Positions 1-7,319 of a stretch of DNA of 64,000 nucleotides are shown here, piece by piece (positions within the stretch are counted from its first letter, which is position 1; the number at the start of each line of letters is the position of its first letter). Under the pieces are notes generated by a model. That model had not been told where the DNA came from, ran no database searches, and saw nothing but the letters and a program-made list of their open reading frames with translations. This DNA comes from Streptomyces lavendofoliae (GTDB lineage Bacteria > Actinomycetota > Actinomycetes > Streptomycetales > Streptomycetaceae). The stretch covers positions 310,001 to 374,000 of the forward strand of contig NZ_BMTP01000007.1 of assembly GCF_014649735.1 (NCBI RefSeq), written 5' to 3'. Made by a program: the position numbers and the translations under genes.

Positions 1-183
1 GAGTTCGCGCAGGGCGTGCTCGCGGCGGCCGACCAGGACGGGCTCGGGCCACAGGACCCGGCCGTCGCCGAGGTCCAGGCCGCCCTGGTCGCGGATGGCG
101 AGGATCGACCGCACCAGGTGCTGCCGGTAACCCATGCGCCCCGTGACGCCGTTCATGGCGATCCGCACGGTTCTGCGTGTCAC
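1..183 (-). CDS. Gfo/Idh/MocA-family oxidoreductase, N-terminal part (cut by window edge)
   Basis: Only the first 61 codons are present; the gene runs leftward out of the window. The start is GTG at 183 with a GGAGGA ribosome site just upstream. The N-terminus contains RIAMNGVTGRMGYRQHLVRS, where the NGVTGRMG segment matches the Rossmann dinucleotide-binding loop of Gfo/Idh/MocA proteins. Enzymes of this kind oxidise or reduce sugars and polyols such as inositol in the cytoplasm. It is divergent from a LacI regulator and close to a sugar-phosphate isomerase, which fits a sugar or polyol catabolic locus. The substrate cannot be deduced from the visible part. Confidence 0.7.
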   Translation of the reverse strand, partial: MTRRTVRIAMNGVTGRMGYRQHLVRSILAIRDQGGLDLGDGRVLWPEPVLVGRREHALREL

Positions 184-249
184 GAAGGTCCTCCAAGTGT
201 GGTCGCGAAGTCGCCGGCCGGCACGGGAGTCATGCCCGCGTACCGTCGT

Positions 250-263
250 AGCAAGCGCTTTCT
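250..263. promoter_or_regulatory. LacI-type operator in divergent promoter region
   Basis: The palindromic core AAGCGCTT (253-260) lies within AGCAAGCGCTTTCT, in the gap between the divergent oxidoreductase and LacI-regulator genes. A central CG within an AGCGCT core is typical of LacI-family operators, and the position suits autoregulation plus control of the oxidoreductase. Binding by the adjacent regulator is inferred. Confidence 0.55.
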
Positions 264-335
264 ATCGGTGATGACGCTAGCCTGCCGACAGCGGCCGGTA
301 CAAGGGCCCGGCCCGACTCTCCTCGGAGGAACGCG

Positions 336-1400
336 ATGACAGTCACCCTGGCCGATGTGGCGGCGCGCGCCCGGGTGTCCCCGGCCACCGTCTCCCGCGT
401 CCTCAACGGCAACTACCCGGTCGCGGCCTCCACCCGCGAGCGGGTGCTGCGCGCGGTCGACGAACTGGACTACGTGCTCAACGGCCCCGCCAGCGCGCTC
501 GCCGCCGCCACCTCCGACCTGGTGGGCGTCCTCGTGAACGACATCGCCGACCCGTTCTTCGGGATCATGGCCGGGGCGGCGCAGCACGCGATCGGGGACG
601 GCGCGCCGGGCCGGGCGGGCGGCGAGAAGCTCGCCGTCGTCTGCAACACCGGCGGCTCCCCCGAGCGCGAACTGACCTACCTCACGCTGCTCCAGCGCCA
701 GCGCGCCGCCGCCGTGGTCCTGACCGGCGGGGCGGTCGAGGACGCGGACCACATCGCGGCGACGGCCGCGAAGCTGGCCAGGCTGGCGGACGCCGGCACA
801 CGGGTGGTGCTCTGCGGGCGCCCGCCGGTGCCCGCCGCCGGCGAGGCGGTCACCGCCGCGCTGACGTTCGACAACCGGGGCGGCGGGAAGCGGCTGACGG
901 AGCACCTGCTGACGCTGGGCCACCGGCGGATCGGGTACATCGCCGGCCCGGCCGAGCGCACCACCACCCGCCACCGTCTGGAGGGCCATCGCGCCGCGAT
1001 GGAGGCGGCCGGGCTGGGCGGCCGGGGCCTGGACCGGCTCACCGTGCACGGGCGTTACGACCGCCGCTCCGGGTACGACGCGACGCTGGAGCTGCTGCGG
1101 CGGGAACCGCGCCTGACCGCGGTGGTCGCGGCCAACGACACGGTCGCGCTGGGAGCCTGCGCCGCGCTGCGGGACCAGGGGCTGCGCATCCCGGACGACA
1201 TCTCCGTGGCGGGCTTCGACGACCTGCCGTTCTCCGTCGACGCGGTGCCCGCGCTCACCACCGTACGGCTGCCGCTGTACGAGGCGGGGGCGCGGGCCGG
1301 GCGGCTGGCGACCGGCACGGAGGCCCCGCCGCCGGGCGGCATCGCCACGATCGGCGGCGAGCTGATGGTCCGCGCGTCCACCGGCCGGCCGGCCTCCTGA
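336..1400 (+). CDS. LacI-family transcriptional regulator
   Basis: 354 residues, normal length for the family. Residues 4-25 form the LacI helix-turn-helix (TLADVAARARVSPATVSRVL), followed by the hinge and a periplasmic-binding-protein-like effector domain, with typical segments such as the late AANDTVALGA and the ISVAGFDDLPF strand. The ATG at 336 is preceded by GGAGGA at 325-330. It is divergent from a Gfo/Idh oxidoreductase and followed about 130 bases later by a sugar-phosphate isomerase gene on the same strand. It probably represses these in the absence of a sugar or polyol inducer, through the palindrome near 250. The effector is unknown. Confidence 0.9.
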   Translation: MTVTLADVAARARVSPATVSRVLNGNYPVAASTRERVLRAVDELDYVLNGPASALAAATSDLVGVLVNDIADPFFGIMAGAAQHAIGDGAPGRAGGEKLAVVCNTGGSPERELTYLTLLQRQRAAAVVLTGGAVEDADHIAATAAKLARLADAGTRVVLCGRPPVPAAGEAVTAALTFDNRGGGKRLTEHLLTLGHRRIGYIAGPAERTTTRHRLEGHRAAMEAAGLGGRGLDRLTVHGRYDRRSGYDATLELLRREPRLTAVVAANDTVALGACAALRDQGLRIPDDISVAGFDDLPFSVDAVPALTTVRLPLYEAGARAGRLATGTEAPPPGGIATIGGELMVRASTGRPAS

Positions 1401-1533
1401 CCGGCGCCCCGCCGCCCGCCGCTCGTACGGGGTGGCCCGGCGCGGCAATGACGGGGCGCCCGCGGGGTACGTTCCCCCGGGAACGCGCCCCGGGCCCACG
1501 CGGCGCCCGCACCGCACGAAGGAGCTCCAGACC

Positions 1534-2319
1534 GTGAAGTACGCCTTCTCCACCCTCGGCGTCCCCGGGATGCCGGTCCCCGACGTCGTCCGCCTCGCCG
1601 CCGAGAGCGGCTACCAGGGCGTGGAGCTGCGCGCCCACCCCGAGGAGCCGGTGCACCCGGGGCTCGTGGGCCACGAGCGGCGGGCCGTGGCCGAGGAGTT
1701 CGCGCGGGCGGGCGTCGAGATCCTCACGGTCGCCGGGTACGCCCGGGTGGCGGAGGCCGGTGACGACGAGCCCGTGTACGAGGAGCTGCACCGGCTCCTG
1801 TACCTCGCGGCCGACCTGGGCGCACGGCACGTGCGGGTGTTCCCGGGCGGCGGCGAGCAGGACCCGGCGGATGCGGACGCCACGGCGGCCCGGCGGCTGG
1901 GAGCGGCGGCGGAGGTCGCGGCGGACCTCGGCGTGCGGATCCTGCTGGAGACCCATGACTCGCACCGCACCGGCGCGGACGTGGCCAGGATCGTGGGCGC
2001 GGTCGGCCACAAGCACGTGGGCGCGCTGTGGGACGTGATGCACCCGTGGACGGCCGGTGAGGCTCCGTCGGCGACGCACGCGGTGCTGGCGCCGTACCTG
2101 GGATACGTCCAGGTCAAGGACATCGCGTCGGCGGAGGACACCGCGCCGCTGCCCCTGGGCGCCGGGACGCTGCCGCTGGCGGAGTGCCTGGCGCTGGTGG
2201 GCGGCGGGGACGGCGATGCGTGGGTCTGCTGGGAGTACGAGAAGCGGTGGTATCCGCGGGCCGCCGAACTGCCGCCCCTGCTGGCCGCGGGTCGCGAGCA
2301 CCTGGCCGCGCTCGCCTGA
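1534..2319 (+). CDS. Sugar phosphate isomerase/epimerase (xylose isomerase-like TIM barrel)
   Basis: 261 residues from GTG at 1534, chosen because GGAG lies about 10 bases upstream and the reading begins VKYAFSTLGVPGMP, the usual N-terminal strand of the family. AP-endonuclease-2/xylose-isomerase features include GYQGVELR, ILLETHDSH and GALWDVMHPW. Metal ligands are likely in the ETHDSH and WDVMH segments. These cytoplasmic proteins isomerise or dehydrate sugars or inositol derivatives such as 2-keto-myo-inositol. The neighbours (oxidoreductase and LacI regulator) support a sugar or polyol catabolism role; the exact substrate is not resolved. Confidence 0.8.
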   Translation: MKYAFSTLGVPGMPVPDVVRLAAESGYQGVELRAHPEEPVHPGLVGHERRAVAEEFARAGVEILTVAGYARVAEAGDDEPVYEELHRLLYLAADLGARHVRVFPGGGEQDPADADATAARRLGAAAEVAADLGVRILLETHDSHRTGADVARIVGAVGHKHVGALWDVMHPWTAGEAPSATHAVLAPYLGYVQVKDIASAEDTAPLPLGAGTLPLAECLALVGGGDGDAWVCWEYEKRWYPRAAELPPLLAAGREHLAALA

Positions 2320-2531
2320 CCGACCGCCAGGCGGTGGGACGCCCCGGCGAGGGGGCGCCCGCCGGGGGTGACGCGGCGAGGCGTCCGGCGAAGGCGTCTG
2401 CCTGTCGTGGCGTTCGGGCGGGCTCCGGGCGACACGTCGCCGGAGGGGCCCGGACACGGGCGGCGGGGTGTGACCCTGTGCCGGAACCGGCCGGGGACCG
2501 TCCCGGCTCCGCCCGAAAGGGGTGCCCTCCC

Positions 2532-3254
2532 ATGGTGTCCAGACGCGGTCTCGTACGAGCCGGCGGCCTGACCGCCGTCGCGTTGACGCTGGGCGGCCCC
2601 CAGCGGCTCGCCCTCGCGGTGACGAGGGAGCCTCCTCCGTCCGGGGACCACATCCCGGCCACGGAGCTGGGGAGCGCGGCGGCCTGTACGGTCCCTTCCG
2701 GCCACGACCCGGAGGTGATCAAGGTCGTGTACCGGGTGGGCGTCGAACTGGGCGTCAACGACAAGGTGATGCTCGCCGGCTTCGAGGCCGGGTGGGTCGA
2801 GTCGCACATGAACAACCTCGACTGCGGCCACCTCGACTCGGTCGGGGTCTTCCAGCAGCGCCCGAGCCAGGGCTGGGGCACCCGCGAACAGTGCATGGAC
2901 GTGACGCACGCGTCCCACTCGTTCTTCGACCGGGCCGTCGAGACCGACCGCGCGCACCCGGAGTGGACGGCCGGTCAGGTGGCCCAGGGCGTCCAGCGGT
3001 CGGCCTTCCCCGAGCGGTACGACCAGGCGGAGGCCAAGGCCCGCGCGCTCCTCGACGAGGCACGGTCGGGCGCCGGCGGCCCGGCGACGGCGGCTCCCGG
3101 GACGGCATCCCCCGCGACCCCGGCCACGACCGTTCCCCCGGCCCCTCCCACGACAGCCACCCCCGCGCCGGGGGCACCGGAGACATGGGCCGACGCCCTG
3201 CGGGAGGCGTGGCCGCCCGCAGGCGACGCCATCGCCGCCCGGGCAGCGGACTGA
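2532..3254 (+). CDS. Secreted lysozyme-fold-like protein
   Basis: 240 residues from ATG at 2532. The N-terminus MVSRRGLVRAGGL carries an SRRGLV twin-arginine-like motif before a hydrophobic stretch, so Tat or Sec export is likely. The mature part has a cysteine pair and the block DSVGVFQQRPSQGWGTREQC. Blocks of this type occur in actinobacterial secreted proteins related to lytic transglycosylases. The last 50 residues are rich in Pro, Thr and Ala, a low-complexity tail that may sit in the cell wall. No catalytic residue can be assigned with certainty, so enzymatic activity on peptidoglycan is a guess. Confidence 0.65.
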   Translation: MVSRRGLVRAGGLTAVALTLGGPQRLALAVTREPPPSGDHIPATELGSAAACTVPSGHDPEVIKVVYRVGVELGVNDKVMLAGFEAGWVESHMNNLDCGHLDSVGVFQQRPSQGWGTREQCMDVTHASHSFFDRAVETDRAHPEWTAGQVAQGVQRSAFPERYDQAEAKARALLDEARSGAGGPATAAPGTASPATPATTVPPAPPTTATPAPGAPETWADALREAWPPAGDAIAARAAD

Positions 3255-3313
3255 CTCCCCGGTGGCCCCGGCGGCGGCCCGCCTCCCGGCCCCTTTCCCG
3301 GCGCGGGCGTGCT

Positions 3314-3350
3314 CAGGTCCTTGACCTGGCAGTTACTTTCCGGCTATGCG
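3314..3350 (+). promoter_or_regulatory. Probable promoter with overlapping palindrome, before GH3 hexosaminidase
   Basis: The inverted repeat CAGGTC-ctt-GACCTG (3314-3328) overlaps a possible -35 box TTGACC (3321-3326), which is 18 bases from a possible -10 box TATGCG (3345-3350). The coding start follows at 3398. The GGTC/GACC arms resemble half-sites of DasR (GlcNAc-responsive) operators, but the spacer is 3 rather than 2 bases, so assignment to DasR is weak. Confidence 0.4.
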
Positions 3351-3397
3351 TGACTCCTTGGCAGTTTCCTTCATCCGCATGGCCGGAAGGAGCACCG

Positions 3398-5221
3398 ATG
3401 CACCACCGGGCCACCGCCACCACCCCCTCCAGACGCACCCTCCTGACCGTCACGGCCGCCGCCGCGGCGGTCGCCGTCACCGGGGCCGCCACCCCCGCCG
3501 GGGCGGCCTCCGACGAGCGCCGCCTCGAACGGCTCATCTCCCGCATGAGCCTGGAGGAGAAGGTCGGTCAGCTGTTCGTCATGCGGGTGTACGGGCACTC
3601 CGCCACCGCCCCCGACCAGGCCGACGTCGACGCCAACCTCAAGGAGATCGGCGTCCGCACCGCCGCCGAGCTGATCGCGAAGTACCACGTCGGCGGCATC
3701 ATCTACTTCTCCTGGGCGCGCAACACCCGCGACCCGCACCAGATCGCCGACCTGTCCAACGGCATCCAGCGCGCCGCGCTCGACCGGTCCACCCCCGTGC
3801 CGGTCCTCATCTCCATCGACCAGGAGCACGGCATCGTCGCCCGGATAGGGGAACCCGCCACGCTCATGCCGGGCGCGATGGCGCTCGGCGCGGGCGGCTC
3901 GCGCTCCGACGCCCGGCGCGCCGCCCACGTCGCGGGCAGCGAGCTGGCCGCCATGGGCATCCGGCAGAACTACGCGCCGGTCGCCGACGTCAACGTCAAC
4001 CCGGCCAACCCGGTCATCGGCGTACGCTCCTTCGGCTCCGACCCGAGGGCCGTCGCCGGGATGGTGGCCGCGCAGGTGAGCGGGTACCAGCGGGCGGGCA
4101 TCGCCGCGACCTCCAAGCACTTCCCCGGGCACGGCGACACCTCCGTCGACAGCCACTACGGCCTGCCGACCATCACCCACACCCGCGAGCAGTGGCGGGC
4201 GCTCGACGCCCCGCCGTTCCGCGCCGCCATCGCCGCCGGCATCGACTCGATCATGACGGCGCACATCGTGGTCCCGGCTCTCGACCCCGCCGAGGACCCC
4301 GCCACCCTCTCCCGCCCCATCCTCACCGGCATCCTGCGACAGCAGTTGGGCTACGACGGCGTCGTCGTCACCGACTCGCTCGGCATGGAGGGGGTGCGCA
4401 CCAAGTACGGCGACGACCGGGTCCCCGTCCTCGCCCTCAAGGCGGGCTGCGACCAGCTGCTCAACCCGCCGAAGCTGGACGTGGCGTGGAACGCCGTCCT
4501 GAAGGCCGTACGGAACGGGGAGATCAGTGAGGCCCGGGTCGATGAATCGATTCTCCGCATCCTGCGGCTGAAGGCGAAACTGGGGCTCTTCCACGAGCCC
4601 TACGTCACCCACGACACCGTCGACCGCACCGTCGGCACCCGCCCGCACCTGGCCACCGCCGACCGGATCGCCGAGCGGACCACCACCCTGCTGCTGAACG
4701 ACGGCGGGCTGCTCCCGCTGCGCAGCGCCGACCGGCCGAACCTCCTGGTCGTCGGCGCCGACGCCGCCTCCCCGTCCGGGACGACCGGCCCGCCGACCGC
4801 CACGCTGGCCGGTGCCCTCACCGAACTCGGCTTCACCACCACGGTGCTGCCGACCGGTACGGCCCCGTCCACCGCGCGGATCGACGAGGCGGTGGCCGCG
4901 GCGGCCGGCAAGGACGCCGTGATCGTCGGGACGTACAACGTCACGGCGACCAGCAGCCAGCGCACGCTGGTGTCCCGGCTCGCCGCCACCGGCGTCCCCG
5001 TCGTCACGGTCGCCATCCGCAACCCGTACGACATCGCCCGCCTCAGCGGCCAGCGCGCCACGCTGGCCACCTACTCGTGGACGGACGTCGAACTGCGCGC
5101 CGCCGCCCGGGTCATCGCGGGCGAGGCGCGGCCGGAGGGGCGGCTCCCCGTCCCCGTGCAGCGGGCGGACGACCCGGCCCTGGTGCTGTACCCGGTGGGC
5201 TACGGCCTGACGTACGACTGA
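3398..5221 (+). CDS. Secreted beta-N-acetylhexosaminidase, GH3 (NagZ-like)
   Basis: 607 residues from ATG at 3398, with GGAAGGAG just upstream. An N-terminal signal (SRRTLLTVTAAAAAVAVTG) with twin arginines suggests Tat export. The GH3 N-domain covers about residues 40-400. KHFPGHGDT at 240-248 is the NagZ-type signature with its catalytic His, and VVVTDSLGM places the nucleophile at Asp326. A C-terminal GH3 domain follows, which minimal NagZ enzymes lack. It should release terminal GlcNAc from chitin or peptidoglycan fragments outside the cell. A palindrome overlapping its probable promoter suggests repression, perhaps by an amino-sugar-responsive regulator. Confidence 0.9.
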   Translation: MHHRATATTPSRRTLLTVTAAAAAVAVTGAATPAGAASDERRLERLISRMSLEEKVGQLFVMRVYGHSATAPDQADVDANLKEIGVRTAAELIAKYHVGGIIYFSWARNTRDPHQIADLSNGIQRAALDRSTPVPVLISIDQEHGIVARIGEPATLMPGAMALGAGGSRSDARRAAHVAGSELAAMGIRQNYAPVADVNVNPANPVIGVRSFGSDPRAVAGMVAAQVSGYQRAGIAATSKHFPGHGDTSVDSHYGLPTITHTREQWRALDAPPFRAAIAAGIDSIMTAHIVVPALDPAEDPATLSRPILTGILRQQLGYDGVVVTDSLGMEGVRTKYGDDRVPVLALKAGCDQLLNPPKLDVAWNAVLKAVRNGEISEARVDESILRILRLKAKLGLFHEPYVTHDTVDRTVGTRPHLATADRIAERTTTLLLNDGGLLPLRSADRPNLLVVGADAASPSGTTGPPTATLAGALTELGFTTTVLPTGTAPSTARIDEAVAAAAGKDAVIVGTYNVTATSSQRTLVSRLAATGVPVVTVAIRNPYDIARLSGQRATLATYSWTDVELRAAARVIAGEARPEGRLPVPVQRADDPALVLYPVGYGLTYD

Positions 5222-5245
5222 CCCGGCCCGTCCTGTGTGACCGGT

Positions 5246-5283
5246 GGGCCGCGCGCGCCGCCCGTGAGCGGTGCGCGCGGCCC
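5246..5283. terminator. Bidirectional hairpin terminator
   Basis: A 16-pair stem with one G-U pair (5246-5261 with 5268-5283) and a 6-base loop lies between the convergent GH3 hexosaminidase and S37 peptidase genes. It has no U tract, as is common in Streptomyces terminators. Confidence 0.75.
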
Positions 5284-5292
5284 CCGTACGCC

Positions 5293-6711
5293 CTACGGAC
5301 GCAGCGTCATCTCACGCCGCGCGTCCTGCTTGTCCAGGCGCGGGTCGTACGTCGACAGCGGCGCCGCGCGCTGCGGGTCGGCCGCCTCGACGCCCGCCCA
5401 GGCCAGGATGCGGGCGGTGGCCCTCGTCCGCTCGGCCTCGGGGAGGGCCGCGACGTTGGCGCCGTGGTTCGCGCCCGGCGCGGTCATCACGTAGGAGTCC
5501 CGGGCGCCCTTGTCGACGCGGAACCTCTCACTGCCCCACGGGTCGTTGCCGCCGTACACGAAGAGCATGCCGCGCCCCTGGGTGCGGACCCAGGTGTCGA
5601 CGTCGCGCATCACCCACGGCTTGAACCGCACCGGGATGTCCCGCGGCACGAAGTCGCGGGCGGGCTGGTAGCCGTACCGGGTCAGGCCGTCGAGGTGGGG
5701 CATCCGCATGCTCGGCGAGCCGAGTTCGGTGGCGGCCTGGTAGTAGTACGGGGTGTACGGCTCCAGGCCCTGGTCGCTGTAGAAGGACCAGCCGGAGTAC
5801 GTGTCGATGGTCTCGTACACGGCCTGGTCGGTGGCGGTGGCCGCGTCCGGGACGGAGGCGCAGTCGGCCTCGGTGTGGTACTGCCAGAAGCCCCAGACGA
5901 AGTCCAGGACGACCGCCTCGTACGCCTTGTCGAGGCTGCCAACCGTGGTGAAGGTCGCGCCCTCGGACTCGGCCTGGGCGCGGAACTTCTCCTGGAGCGG
6001 CGCTCGGCGGACCAGGGCCTCGCGCTGGAGCGCGTTCAGCCGGTCGCGGCACTCCTGGGTGGAGACGGTCGCGAAGAACCGGTCGTAGGCCGAGTCCTCC
6101 TTCTCCACCACGTCGTTGGGGGCGACGTAGGCGACGATGCCGTCCATGTCACGGGGGTAGAAGCGCTCGTAGTAGGTGGCGGTCATGCCGCCCTTCGAGG
6201 CACCGGTGGCGAGCCACTTGCGGTCGTAGATCCTCTTCAGCGCGGTGAAGATCCGGTGCTGGTCGGAGGCCGCCTGCCAGATGTCCAGCTTCGACCAGTC
6301 GGCGGGCTGGGGGCGGGACGGGGTGAAGAAACGGTACTCCAGGGAGACCTGGTTGCCGTCCACGATCCGGGTCGGCTCGGCGCGCCCGGGGCGGGTGCTG
6401 ACGGCGTATCCGCTGGTGTGGAAGACGGTGGGGCGGGCGGTGTCCTTGTGAAGCAGGGTGAGCCGCTGCCGGAAGGTGCCCTTGGAGCGGTCACGGTGGT
6501 CGACGGGCTGGGTGTAGGTGAGGACGAAGTAGCGGTAGCCCGGGTAGGGCTTCTCCTCGACCAGGGCCATTCCGGGGATCGCCAGGATGCGGTCCTTGAT
6601 ATCGGTGGTCGTGCCGCTGCCGTCCGGGCCGGCGGCGGTTGCCGTGCCGGCCGCGCTCACGGTGCCTATGAGCACCATGAGGGACAGCAGCCATCTGAGC
6701 GCCTTGCGCAT
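5293..6711 (-). CDS. Secreted tripeptidyl aminopeptidase, peptidase family S37 (PS-10)
   Basis: 472 residues with a signal peptide (MRKALRWLLSLMVLIGTVSAAGTATA). The mature protein has VLTYTQPVDHRDRSKGTFRQ and the serine nucleophile elbow TGASKGGMTATYYERFYP, both hallmarks of S37 secreted tripeptidyl aminopeptidases with an alpha/beta-hydrolase fold. The C-terminal half contains FVYGGNDPWGSE (acid region) and a late GANHG, consistent with the catalytic Asp and His. It would trim tripeptides from extracellular proteins for nutrition or processing. The ATG is only three bases from a GGAGGG site, which is short but usable. Confidence 0.88.
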   Translation of the reverse strand: MRKALRWLLSLMVLIGTVSAAGTATAAGPDGSGTTTDIKDRILAIPGMALVEEKPYPGYRYFVLTYTQPVDHRDRSKGTFRQRLTLLHKDTARPTVFHTSGYAVSTRPGRAEPTRIVDGNQVSLEYRFFTPSRPQPADWSKLDIWQAASDQHRIFTALKRIYDRKWLATGASKGGMTATYYERFYPRDMDGIVAYVAPNDVVEKEDSAYDRFFATVSTQECRDRLNALQREALVRRAPLQEKFRAQAESEGATFTTVGSLDKAYEAVVLDFVWGFWQYHTEADCASVPDAATATDQAVYETIDTYSGWSFYSDQGLEPYTPYYYQAATELGSPSMRMPHLDGLTRYGYQPARDFVPRDIPVRFKPWVMRDVDTWVRTQGRGMLFVYGGNDPWGSERFRVDKGARDSYVMTAPGANHGANVAALPEAERTRATARILAWAGVEAADPQRAAPLSTYDPRLDKQDARREMTLRP

Positions 6712-6756
6712 GCACCCTCCACGTGGGTTTGCGGTGGTCGCCGCGAACCTAGTGGG

Positions 6757-6771
6757 GGCAACGCGGTTGCC
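6757..6771 (-). terminator. Short hairpin, weak terminator candidate
   Basis: GGCAAC-gcg-GTTGCC lies just downstream of the small secreted-protein gene and upstream of the S37 peptidase on the same strand. The perfect stem is only six pairs, with partial flanking complementarity, so function is uncertain. Confidence 0.35.
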
Positions 6772-6792
6772 GCCACCCCTGGTTGGGACGGT

Positions 6793-7200
6793 TCAGCAGA
6801 GAATCCAGCCCGTGGAGGCCCCGCGGCCCGCCACGGCGCCGGACGCCCGGACGCAGCGGTTGAGGGCGTGCACGGTGACGGGCCCCGCCTGCCGGGTGAA
6901 CGCGCCCGCGTCGACGGCGGCGCGTCCGCCGCGCGGCTGGACGGACACCGACATGGCGCGGCGGGCGCCGGGCTTCCTGGCGACGGTGACGGCGCAGGCG
7001 TACTGGCGGTTCTTGTACACGCGCAGCTCGCCGGTGGCGAAGGTCATCGTCTTGACGAGCCGCCCCGGGCAGGCGGTGGCCGCCGCGTCGGCGCGCGGGG
7101 TGCCCGGCCCGGCGAGGACGAGGAAACCGGCGGCCACCAGCACCGCGAGCACCTGCGTGAGCAGTCGTCTTGTCCTGGCCGCGGCCACCCGGTCGAACAC
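6793..7200 (-). CDS. Small secreted protein of unknown function
   Basis: 135 residues from GTG at 7200, selected because GAGGAG lies five bases upstream. After a basic N-terminus, a hydrophobic segment (LLTQVLAVLVAAGFLVLAG) ends at an Ala-rich likely signal-peptidase site (RADAAATA). The mature part of about 100 residues contains four cysteines, one of them the last residue, which suggests disulfides. I do not recognise the family. It is followed by the S37 peptidase on the same strand. Confidence 0.65.
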   Translation of the reverse strand: MFDRVAAARTRRLLTQVLAVLVAAGFLVLAGPGTPRADAAATACPGRLVKTMTFATGELRVYKNRQYACAVTVARKPGARRAMSVSVQPRGGRAAVDAGAFTRQAGPVTVHALNRCVRASGAVAGRGASTGWILC

Positions 7201-7277
7201 ACTTGCTCCTCTTCGCTCGGTGGGCGTACGTGCGTACGACGCACGGGAGCGCCGAACGGTTGCCCCGGACGCTGCGG

Positions 7278-7308
7278 GCCCGGCCGGACGCGCCGCGTCC
7301 GGCCGGGC
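7278..7308 (-). terminator. Strong hairpin terminator of fused ABC transporter gene
   Basis: A perfect 14-pair stem (7278-7291 with 7295-7308) with a 3-base loop sits 12 bases past the stop codon of the ABC transporter gene. Confidence 0.8.
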
Positions 7309-7319
7309 CGCCGGGGGTC

